NCBI GenBank assembly: GCA_014706295.1
Contig: JACSVZ010000002.1
Coordinates: forward strand, 106,078,547-106,142,546
Direction of reading: 5' to 3'
Source of the DNA: Lycocorax pyrrhopterus obiensis
Lineage: Eukaryota; Chordata; Aves; Passeriformes; Paradisaeidae
Length of the DNA stretch: 64,000 nt
The notes under the pieces are model-generated. The model did not search any database, was not told the DNA's origin, and saw only the letters and a program-made list of their open reading frames with translations. A program made the translations under genes and the position numbers. Shown here piece by piece: positions 50,266 to 61,775 of this stretch (its first letter is position 1; every line of letters begins with the position of its first letter).

Positions 50266-53200
50266 TCTTATCTTATTTAACATAGCTGGAGAAGTGGCTG
50301 TGAGGTCTTTCCCCTTCATCTTCTTTCTGTAGCATATCTGTACCTGAGTGCTTGGTACAGGGTTTATGCACATACACCAAACAACCCACTGCAAACAAGC
50401 ACCAGTGGAACGAAGAAACCAGGCCACTAATCTGCCATGGTCTGCCCCTCTCTCAAATCCTTGGTGCCACAGAACCAGGGTGAGGATTCAAAGTAATCCA
50501 TATTCCATATCCTGACATGGGGCCCTGCAGTGCATGTTGTGGGATTTTTCCTGCTGCTGTTGTGAGACAGTGACTGGCAGGTGATACTTTTCTTCTCTCA
50601 GGTCTTTTCTGGCAATGGACACCCATGGTCCTGGTTACCCATGCAGCATTAAGCAGTCATTAAGGAGATGTTACACATCTGAAGTGAGTAAAAGCAGACA
50701 CCAGACTTCAGCATATTAAAAGTTATTTTCTGCAAGGCTGTACAGAGCTCACTTCAAAGCTTAGTGACAGAAAATCTCCTGGGGAGCTCTTACCTGTAAG
50801 AGCACAGACTGAGGTAACAAGCTGGCGGATAAAATGCTGTGGTTATAGTGAGGCAGTTGCACACTGCTAGCCAGAAGGTGCTGTTGGTTGGCCAGTACAA
50901 AGGGAGTCGAAGCTCCTAGGCTGTGCCAACACACCAAGGTCCCCATACATCTGTTTTCTGCCCTCTTGTATAATTCATAAACAATTCATGTTACAATGAG
51001 TGTTTTGTCATAATGTTTCTTCAAAGGCTTTCTCAACCACCATGGATCCCACCATTATGTGTGGTATCTTTCTAGTGGTAGCCTAGGAAAGCTGGTAATA
51101 TTGGCCCCTGAAAGAGCAATGGGCTGTTTCCGTCCAGACACATCTATGGAAACCTTGACTCCAAGTATTTTTGGATACATCTCCCCTTTTCCCTCTGCTA
51201 CTCTAGTTTATGCATTGTATTAGCAGGATGGAAGGTCAGAAATGTTTCTTAGAAGTTGCAGATTACATTTGTAGGACAATGGTGAAATAGGCACTTGGGA
51301 GGCTGACAGGCAGAGGAGGGAGGTGAACATCATACCGGGAGGATGATGAGCACTATTGGCCTCCCAAGACTGCATGCCCTGTTTCTCATGGCCTTTGTGA
51401 GGCTGGGGAAGGGAACCTGGAGCACACCTGCCAGGAGTGGTTTGCTGAACTGGGGAGCATTTTGCACAGCCAAGGAGGAGTCCTGGATGAAGGGTTACAG
51501 TTGCGCATAATCAGAGGGACAGGGTGCAGCGTATTCCCCCTTTGGATTTTATGTTGCCTCTGTAGACAGCATGTGCTTTTATATAAGGCTTCTTCCAGGA
51601 TTACCACACACCTCTAATTCATGTGAATGTGCAGCATAGCGATACACGGACTTTATCAAGATTCATATGTCCATTTTATGATATTTTTTGTGGGGATTTT
51701 TACTGTACTGCATAGCTGGATTTTATTACCTTCAGTGTGTGTGTTTTATGGCAGTGATGCCAAGCATTTCAATGAATTGTGCAAGACTCAGACCCATGAA
51801 TGCAAAGACATCTTCAATAATTTCATAAATAACAATAAATACACTAAACTGAATGTCGTGGACAATCATTGTCTTTTACTGAGTGCACATACTACTATGC
51901 AAAATTAATAGTTATTAAAAACCCCTGCAGTTAGACAAACAGTTTTACACCAGCAGTCATTGTTTCCAGGGCTTAGGTGCAGCTGCAATATGGCTATTTA
52001 TCTGTCCTTTATCAACATCTTTGACACAGATGTCATTTTCTCAGACACACCTTGTCTCCTTTTTTCATCAGTTTGGTGTTACGGAAGAGGAAAAGGGAAA
52101 GCGAGGGAGACTAAGAAACCACTGAAATAATGAGAAAAAATAGTATTTTTCAAATTATTTTCTCAACACAGTACATGATGCTTTCATATCTGTTTTGGGG
52201 TTTCATTCCCATGGGTCTACCACCCTTGAATGAGCTTGGGACAGCTTTAATTGCCCTGGGCTTCTGTGATGCTGCCCAGCCCAGCAGCATGCTTCCACTC
52301 TTTTTCTCCCTGTGCCAGCACAAACCCTCATGGCTGCGCACAACCCATGGAGGAAGCCTGAAGATTTGGTTGAAAGCCAGTCACAGATTTCTGGTGGGAT
52401 GAGGAACAGGTAAGACATTTCCCCAGCCCTTCATGTGAGATCTCCAGGCTTGAAGGGCTGGACAGTGACTCACCATCAGGGATTGCTGGGGCAGTCTGGG
52501 GAGAGGATGAGTAAGTGCCTGTGAACTGTAGTTGCTGCTGCTCGCCAAAACATGCCTTACTGGGAGCTGATAGGAACACAGAACCCGTCCCCACAAAGCT
52601 GCTCTCTTGGGATGATCTCTGAGCCAGAGAAGAGTATCATATTTGCCTGAAACTCCCATCTGCAGTGCAATGAGCTGCAAAGGAAGCTGCTCTGCGGTGG
52701 GATCCCGGGGCAGGGTGGGAAACCTTTAACGTCTTTTTTTTGTTTGTTTTAAACTGAGTCCTTGTGGAGTGTGAGCCAGGTGATTTACCTTGTGGTTGGC
52801 TCCCAGTGAGGAGGGTTAATGGCACAACACACCAGATTCCATTTTCTGTTTCTGGCCCTCCAATAAAAAGTGTCACCAGTTGAAAACATCTCCCATTAAG
52901 CCACTTGGCACTTCTGTCTTGGGCGGAGGTAGACTTCGGCCAGCTGGCAGAAAAGGCAGCTGTAAGCAGCACAGGAGGGACAACACAAGAGCTCTGAGTG
53001 GGATGCACAACCACACAGCACATCAGGGCATACTGGGCTGTTTAGAGAAGAAAAACAAAGCACAAAAATTTGTAAACTCCCTAGCAGGAATGCCATTTTG
53101 ACCAACATATCAGCAAGGGTGTCAAAAAGTAAAAAGAAGATTGACCAATATGACATTCCCGTGGTCCTACCCAAACCATGTCATTGCTGAGTCCCTTGTA

Positions 53201-56200
53201 TGGGTCCATCATCACACACCATATAATGCTTAGTAGATATGATCCCTTCTGTGGCCTCCAGCTCCCTCTAGGCCTTGATAGAGGACTTTCCGCTTCACCT
53301 GGTTCATCTAACTGAGGAGATTTTGTGTTTCAGGGAATCCACAAGAGAATGAGTGACCCTTATTTGTCTACAAAACCTGCCAGCTTCATCAGAGATCCTA
53401 CTGTCCTGGGTTTTAGAGTGCAGCCAGTTCCCCTGGTGCTGATGTGGGTCCCTGTTCTGTCCCTTTTTCTGGCCTTCCTGTGATGAAAGGTCACTGGCAG
53501 ATGGGATTTTGGCTGGGTCTACACACACAGCTTTCCTTAGAGATCAATACTCCTGAGCAAAGGACCTTAACAAAGCACAGGGCAAGACAGCTCCATAAAT
53601 TCTGGGAACCTACAAGTAGTTCCTGGGAGCTGGAAACACAAAAGGGGCAGCTGGTTGTGCACCAATACCCAGCATTACAGTGAGAGCAGGCCTGGCTGAC
53701 GATGGAGCAGTAGGGGGTGTACAGGTAAATTAACCTGTTGCCAAGGGAGGCTGGCAATGCAGGATACACCAGGCAGGTAAATGGCCACTGTTTTGACTCA
53801 GAGATGCAGCCACCCTTATTTTGCTGCAGGTGAACTCATCCCACTCCCCTCTAAAGTGAGTTTCATGACGCTTACAAAACTGCCATTTCATAATGGAATA
53901 AGTGTAGTAGAAAACCAAGCAATCTGGCTTGAAATAGTTTTAATAAGGTCAAAATGCATTTCAGTGGCATGATCCTCTGCCAATTTAAATTTTTGGGGCA
54001 AGTGGCTTTTCCCAGTAGGAATCAAACCTTGCTCTCCACAGGCTGCATTTCAGCACTCGTTCAGCTTCGCAACTTTTGGACACCCAACAGCTCCTCCTGA
54101 AACTGTGAGAAACTCCTCAAGAGCCAGCATTTTCTCAAAGATATCTTCTGAAGGCTGAGTCCCTTCTGTCCCTCGCAGATGGGAAACTGATGGAAAGGAG
54201 AATTTCTTCCTGTGGCAGACTTGGCTTCAATGGAGAGAGGGAGAGCACATGTGACAGGAGCAAATTCATACGGTAGGGTTGTGGACTAGGAGAAGTACAT
54301 GCCCTGTCTCTGGACTGGACTATGGCTTCAGCTATGCCTCTCTGTATCCATCTCTGCCTGCTGTACAACAGGCAGAAGCACAATCCAAGGGAGAGCAGGA
54401 ACTACTCAGTGTCAACTCACTCAGGCATGCAAATTACTTGAAAAGGCTCTGCTCTCCTTGGGACTGATTGCCACATAACAATGTCATTTCCCTGCCTCCA
54501 AGCAAGAGGGAAGCATCGTTCACTCTTCTCAGAGGGAGTGCAGTGCCATCTCTCTGGACTATTCAGCCCCAGAGCACTTTGCCAATAAATTACAGCCTGG
54601 CCTAAAGCTTCCACAATGCCAACTCTGCCATGTGGCCTTGCGGGACCACCTCTGTGCAGATATTTCAAAATCCAAGCTCTGAGCCCTTCTCCCACCACAG
54701 CTGACCCACATCAGCTCAGGCACTGGTAAGGCAAGGATTAGGCCTTTTTTCTCTTTTTTGCCTTGCACTTTGGAGTCTGTAAGGATTCTCTTGTCCAAAG
54801 TATTTTTATTTCTGCTCCACCCTGCTATTTTTCTAGAGGTTGGGGGTTTTTTTCCTCCTTCAAACCCATCCAGCCTTCTCCTAATTCTGAGCTTTTGTTT
54901 TCTCTGTTCACACTCCCACACTTGAGGCCAGACCTGCTGAGATACTGACTTTTGCTTTGACATTATGGTTTGCTTTTTAGTTAAGATTCTGTTATGGGTC
55001 AATGCTAGTACACCCAAGATGATAAAGGCTCTGTTCTGAGATTACAGCGTAGAGCTGCAATGTCCAATTGGGGTTGCACAAAAGGCCATCAAGTTTGTGG
55101 TTTTATCTTGTTTTGCACCAGTTAAAGGGACTTTTTTTTCCCCTGTTTTGTGCAAAGCTAGCAAAGTTGCAAGTTTGACAGGTTTGCTTTTCATGTACAA
55201 TGGTTTTCTGCAGCTCCAGAAAGAAATCGCAATGCATTAGCTAATGCAATACAAGTTCTTCCAAGAAGTTTGCAGGGGTCAGGTGATTAACCTGTATATT
55301 TTACAGAACATTTAAAGACACTGTGGTCTGAGGCCTCATAAAATCATAAAACTACCACTCAGCTGTGAACCATGGGTTGCAGCACAATGCCAAAATATTG
55401 CTGCATTAGAAACAGGAGGAAACAGAGTGAAATTTCCCCTTCTGATCTGCACAGCTGATAAAAGCTCCACAGAACAGCCTCCTACTGCATTTTCCACAGC
55501 CAGAGCTCACACTGGGCCAAGTTCAGCATGTTTGCAGAAGGGAGGTGTTGTCCTGCTGTGTCCTACCCCGCTTATGCTGCCCAGTTGGAAGAAGTCATAC
55601 CCATACTAAGTAGCAAAAGACCTTACAGCCTCTGCACCAGCAAGTGCACAGGGACTGGAGCTGGGAAGGTGCTCACAGGGTCTCCTACACGCACAGAGGC
55701 TACATGTCCTTCTCTTCTGCCTCCTTCAAACAAGGAGGAGCAAACAGTACTGGAAGGATGGCTTCAGATTCTGAGCTGAGCCTTTAACCCCTTCATACTC
55801 TCACCAGCAATGTTCCATGAAACTTCAGTCTTTTAAATTCTCCTCCCCCTCAGGACCCTCATGTATTTTCTTCCATCTGATCAGGAAATGTGTTTCCACC
55901 ACAGTTCACTAGGGCTTTCCTAGCATGACTGGGTTTACTTTCAGCCCCTTCACAAATGGAGTTGGTTTTATTAAAGGATAGCTCTGCTTTCCTAATGAGG
56001 AAAATAAAGAAGCCAGAAGAGAGACCTTATTGTATGACAAAAGCACTTCTCACACAAGTTCAATTTCTCAGGTAGCATCTGTCCTCCTTGGGCAGTCCCA
56101 GCCAGGCCATCAGGCATGTTTCTTAGTTCGTTGCTGTGGGGAAGAGTCTTTGTATCATAGAGTTTTCTCAGTGACTCAAATAAGCTCCATAGAGCATATG

Positions 56201-58540
56201 TTCCAAGCTGATGGGAATCCAGACAGTCTAACTCATTCAATCACCCTATGTTTTTAATCTCTGACCCATCTCAGCATCACAGTCTTTGAGGACTTTGAGC
56301 TTCCAAATGTTGCCTGTGCCACACAGCTTACCAAATGCTTAGCTGCAAGAGCTGCAGGAGGACAGTGGCGGCATATGAGGTAAGGTGTTGGGAGCTGGGA
56401 AGTGCCGATGGCATGCAAAGAGCTCTACGGCACCTACTCCCATTAGGAGCACTGCGGGATGTCATTGTGGCCAGGGAGAGTTGCCAGAAGTAGGACTGCA
56501 AGGCTCATCGCTGTGCAGTCCAGACATATGGTTGCTATCAGGAGTAGGGCGGTGTAAATAATTGTTTCACTCCCTAAACCAGAAGAAAAAAAAAAATAGA
56601 AAGAAAAAAGATTTCATTCAGATCTGACTGGACCAATTTTTTTTAGCTAGCCAAACGAAAAGTGGAGAAAAGCATAATATCAGGCTGCAAGAAACATTTT
56701 AGTACCTTTTGGGTAAGATCCAGCAAGGCGGATATTTTCCACCTGTAAATAATTCAGCAGAAGAAAAAAGTCATTGCAACTCATTTTTTCCAGCAAGATC
56801 ATCAAGTCAATTAGGAGAAGCTGAATAGTCTTGTAGCCCTAGAATAAAGAAGAGTAAAATGTCAAGTCAGAAGAGTAACTCCCATCATTGTTCTAGCATC
56901 TTCTTGTGTGTTGTGCATTCAAATTGTTTTTCACCATTCCCTTAGCATGGCCAGCAGAGACTGTACTGGGAACAAGGACAGAAGTCCACCTACAGTAAGT
57001 AGTTTCCAGGACTGAGTCTTAAATCGTTGTTCAAAATTCCTTGACCCTCTTTTACCCCCAGTATTGAGTATTCAGCTACGTCCAGATGTCAGGTGGGATG
57101 GTTACCTTCTCCTTATATAATAGGCCTCCTCTCCTTTCCCCAAAGCAGAACTGCACGAGGTCTAACCCCAAGGCCTGTCCTTCCAGTCACCTGAGCCAAC
57201 ATGAATGTGGGGCTTCCTTGGGCTCTGGTACCACCTTCCATCCTCCTCTGGCAAAACTGTATCTGGTGTGATTGGCTCATCTTGGATTCAGAGAAGCACG
57301 ATGCCTCTGAGGAGCAAATACATTTTATAAACTTTTATATTTTCTTTTGTAGTATTCTACCACAGCTATTAGTTCCTGGGTATCAGAAGGAATTTAATAA
57401 ATTCCATTCACCATGCAGCTCTCCCCACCACCTGAAAACATATGCTTTCAGGAAAAAAAAGGTCAAGATAAAGGAAAAAGGCTAAAGGGAGTTCTTATCA
57501 AAAAATAGAAATGCACTGGAAGAGCTGCTAGGGATATGTACAAAATGGGTATTCATCTCAAGCAAAACTTTCTTATTTAATATGGTGAGTAATATACAAA
57601 GTATGAGGGATGAGCCGCACCAAGTATGAAAATACATGTGTTTGATTTTTGCCTATTGACTTATTTTTTAAAGTAAGAGAGCAAAGAACAAAGTGTTGAA
57701 AAGAAAGGCTTGATATTATTGACTTGTAAATAAAAAGGATAGTTATATCAGTAGAGCTCAGGAATCTCATGTAAATAAATATCTTTTGTAATAATGCAGA
57801 CACAAAAAAGTCCAGATTTCTAGAAAGCCTATGAAAAATGAACGCAGTCCCTAGATATGCCCATTAAGATGCACTGGAGACAGTATGATACAAAGGACCA
57901 GTAGAAATTGAACCCATTACCTGTAGATCCAAAGCATATTAGACATATTTCCCTAATATTGCAAGCTTTGAAATAAAGTTACTTCGTTTGAAGTAGTCAG
58001 TGGTCACAGAAAGGATTTCAAAGGAACAAAGTTCAATTGTAAAAAGCCCATTTTAAACATTACTCTAAAAACTATTTCATTGCTCCTTCTGAGGGAAAAA
58101 AAAATCCACATACAGCTTTATGTTCAGGTTGTTGGGGTTTTTTTTCAAAACAGACCTCAAGGGGAAAAATTATTTTCACTCTTAAAGGATTCCAGTTTTT
58201 TTCTGGCCTTACCCACCTCTAACCCAAGGAGGAGAAAAATCATTATTACTACTTTGCTGAATATTGGGAGAATGGAAGAATTGAAAGATCTGGTGTGCAA
58301 CTCTCTTTCCCACAGAAACTGCTGGAAATCCATGACTTCCATGGCTGACTGAGGTCGCTGGCCAGCAGCACAAGGGAAGGAAGAAAAAGAACCAGAGAGT
58401 GCTGTTTCTCCACTTGTTTTTGTAGCCACAAACGCCATTCCTTTCTCTATTTTGTGATGTTATTCCGTTATGTGGTACATAACAGGAGATTTCTTTGGGG
58501 TTTGTTGCTTGGGTTTTTTCCTTTTTTTAAGGTCTTGTCT
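50266..58540. other. Non-coding unique sequence, no gene recognised
   Basis: The longest frames are 152 codons (54559-55017, minus) and 128 codons (52637-53023, minus). Both lie in stretches where other frames are open too, and neither has a recognisable domain. An A-rich run with AAAG units sits at 56583-56610. No further CR1, LTR or SINE was recognised. Confidence 0.55.
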
Positions 58541-58544
58541 TTAA

Positions 58545-59825
58545 CCATCAGGAGCTCTTGTCCTTTGAGACAAATCCTGTACCACTAGGCCCACTGACTA
58601 TTTTGTTACTGAGGAGGAAAAACTTTATGGGAGCCAGGCTACGACCAAAAACTAAACAGATAGCAAAGGCTGACAAAGGAAAGCAAGTGAGAAAGAAAGG
58701 GCAAGGGTTAAAAAAAATAAAATTAATGCGAGTTGTATTATATGGTGAGTGAATCAAATGGATTATGGACCAAGGACTACATAATTAAACATGTAAGGTA
58801 TCAAGGTAAAGTACCAGAATACATAAAGAGGATAATTTCTTTAGTCAGCAAATGGGCAATAACAGGAAAGAATTTTTGTCTTGGGATAGTGAGCAGTTGT
58901 ATAAACATATGATGCAAAGGCTTTTTCAAATAGACATAACATTGCCATATGTTCCATCAAAAAACTGCAGAGGGACTTGGGAAAATCAGAATGATTTAAG
59001 AGGGACTATACACATTTCTGCCACCACTTGGTTAGCTGAACACAGGCAGCCAAAGGTAAGGAGTGCCGTTAAACAAGGGCATGTTAAGAGACCAGAGTGT
59101 GCCCCAGAGATTCTTGCACTGAGATAATGAAAGCTCTCAAATGTCACCACAGAACTGAAGCTCGCCTTAAAAAGTGGCAGAGAGACTGTGCTTTCTCTAG
59201 GTGCTGGGAGCTGACATTGCATATGGGATAGCTCTTCCCGGTGGACGCAAGAAGCCCATTAAAGTGGCTGGCTATGATTGGAATAATAGCTGTTGCAGCA
59301 GCTGAGACACACTGAGGTGCAAACTGATTTGCAGAAAAGAGCCATGACAGGTTGAAGGTCCAGAGAACAAATGCGTTGTGTTTGCTGAATTTTGACATAT
59401 GAGCAAAAACAAAGGAGAGATTCTAAAGGGTACGCTTACACTTTTCATTTTCTGTAGAAGCTTGCATTTTGGCATTAACAAATGGGGAGGCCTGTGTGGT
59501 ACCCTACAGTCAGGGGAAATGATGCTATGCAGCCCCTTGAGGGAAAGATTCTCCCAGACACCTGTCCTCAGGGAGCAGGAACCAAGGATCCCAATGTCCT
59601 CACTGTCCGAAGCAGCTCCAATGTGGCCACAGGGTGATATCGAAATGGTTTGGCTTGAATCAAGACCTGGCTTTGAATATTACCTCTCAGGTACAGAGCC
59701 TGGTAAACAGCATTATCCATTATCTAAAACCTGTGCCCTCTGATAGATCCTTCTCTAATAGGTGTGAAGACGCAGCTTCCAAAATCCCTGAGACTAATTT
59801 CATGTTTCAGAGGGACTATTAAAAT
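58545..59825 (+). other. Doubtful decayed retroelement-like stretch
   Basis: Several plus-strand frames are spaced closely: 58558-58752 (64 codons, very Lys/Arg-rich after the first third), 58852-59127 (91 codons, same reading frame) and 59399-59743. A separate frame carries a hydrophobic Ala/Ile run near 59265-59303 and, in that same frame at 59634-59822, a helix-like segment with an N-x-T sequon. The mixture of basic, hydrophobic and sequon-bearing pieces broken by stops loosely recalls a degenerate retroviral envelope region. I could not match it to any family, I see no flanking LTRs, and no enzyme motif is present. Splice-donor-like words at 58745 and 59056 allow a non-coding transcript instead. 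Confidence 0.15.
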
Positions 59826-61585
59826 CAAAAAGAGAAAATTCAGAAGCTTTTTCATCTTCTGACCATATATTCTGCCTATAAAGACCAGTCTAGTTAACAG
59901 GTGGCACTGACAGATCATGATCCAAAGAGCTGCAAGAGAAACAGTCTGGAGCACTGGAAACAGTTACTCATTTGGGGAATGATTTTTCCCCCCCTATATT
60001 GAAACATTAATTGATTCTTTTATATTCAGGAGCTATTTTCACTTATCTCAGACACTTAACAGAAAAATAAAAAAGAAATAATGAGGATTTTTGATGTAAA
60101 AACACATATAGCCATAAAACAGGTTGATTAACTTGCAGACTTTAAAAAATTAATGTCCAATGGAAGGAACTGCTGACTGGTTAAATTAGATCTACTTATT
60201 ACAGCACTACAACAGAAACTAAATTAATTTTAAGCTTCAGAATGAAAATTTTATTTTTAATTTTTGTGGGTTGTAGAGTTGGAGGGACTGGATATGTGGG
60301 AAATTAAAAATCCTCTATTTATCATAGGCTAGATGCAGTACAGCCAGCCATAATACAGGTTTTTCTCTTAGTGCAAAATCTCTTGGCACTTAAAATAGAA
60401 GAGCTGTCATGAATTCTAGTTCAGATGTAACATTTTCATGATAGTGTAAACTTGCAAATAAGAACTCATCTCAAATGTAAACACTTTTAAACAAGATTAC
60501 AGGAAAACCTACATGTCATTCTGAAGTTACAGATACTTATATGTATTCTTTGAAGAGTAGATTTGTTTTTCAGCTAGAAAGCTGGTCAGATCATTAACAT
60601 GTCACTTCCAGCATCTATATGTAGACAAGAAAAAAATCTGACCTCTGGAGACTGCAAACGTCAAGGACAAAGGAAGCTTATTCCGGTATAAACCCATGAA
60701 ATATCAGATTTCTTCCTCCATAATTTCTTGACAGATTTTAAGTGAGAAAATAAGCTTTACCTAGGATATCCATTCATCAAAGAGTGATGGAAGGTTACAT
60801 GAAGCTATGACAGATGGTTTGTCTTTAGGGATAGGTTCCATCTTCCACTTGGAGCAGCCCAGGGTCACCTCGTTGGGGAAGGTCAGTGAGAGAAGGGAGG
60901 TGACTCAACATAAACTCCATGGGTAATCAAAAACCAAAATGAATGAACAAAAAAATCCCAAAACTTCAACCCAAACCCTAAATGAGCAAGAAAGAAAAAA
61001 AGTGAACATAAAATAAAGGACCATAAAGGAGAAGATGCCTCTCCAAGAGAACTGTAAAGACCTAAACTATTTCTAATGACTTTGATCTTTCTTACCTTCT
61101 CTCTGGGTTAAATTACAGCCTTCATAGATTTAAATCTTTTGTCTGCAAGACATTTCTTTTGTTATTGAGGTGCTATGATGTTTATAAAGTTGCATTGTTG
61201 TAGGGCTGTGTGGAGAGAATGCCACGTGGACTCTGTAGGGGCATAGCCCCAGTGATCAATGAGCCCTTTTGACTCCCGTGCATAACAATCACTCACCTCC
61301 ACTGACTCTCCAAGCAAAACAGAGGCTTTGCTGTGACACTGCCTCTGAATCTTCAGTAGATTTTTTCCATAATTAATATTTTAAGAGGTCCCGTAAGTCC
61401 CTGAATGTACAGCCTAAGAAGAGGCCAGCATCCCCTTTCCTCCCCTATTGGACCCTGGAAGGAAGGTACCCGTTACACCTGCTTCAAACCCTGTTTGTTA
61501 AACACCCCCACAGCGAAGGAGATGGCGTTAGATCACTTCTTATGCTTATTTAATGCTTAGTCTTCTGCTGGCAGCACCAATGGCA
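59826..61585. other. Non-coding unique sequence, strongly AT-rich
   Basis: Almost no frame stays open beyond 60 codons between 59955 and 61590. A/T runs are frequent. No repeat family, RNA gene or regulatory motif cluster was recognised. Confidence 0.6.
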
Positions 61586-61589
61586 CTGC

Positions 61590-61775
61590 TGAGTGACAGC
61601 TACAGCGTGTCATTTAAATACTTGCATGGGGATTAGAGCGAGGTCAGGTACTTCCTTCCGCGGTGATCGCGTAATATTAACAACTTTCGGTCACTATCTA
61701 ATCAGGGCTGGATCCGGACCTGTGACTGACAGATTTTTAATTGCTAGTCTCCTAAGTCATATAGTTCTCTCTCAC
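61590..61775. promoter_or_regulatory. Candidate conserved non-coding regulatory element
   Basis: A CpG-bearing core, 'cttccgcggtgatcgcgtaa' (61655-61674), sits in AT-rich DNA and is followed by 'ctttcggtcac'. A TGACAG word (61727-61732, the core recognised by TALE-class Meis/TGIF proteins) lies just before TAATTG (61738-61743, a homeodomain core). The composition resembles developmental enhancers kept in gene deserts, but conservation cannot be judged here. The 86-codon plus frame (61593-61853) has no recognised domain. Confidence 0.25.

Noticed and set aside
54559..55017. 152-codon minus-strand frame, the longest in the window
   Set aside because: Lys/Arg/Gln-rich low-information composition, no domain, other frames open in parts of the same stretch, and no convincing splice or promoter context. 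Length is near what chance allows in 64 kb.
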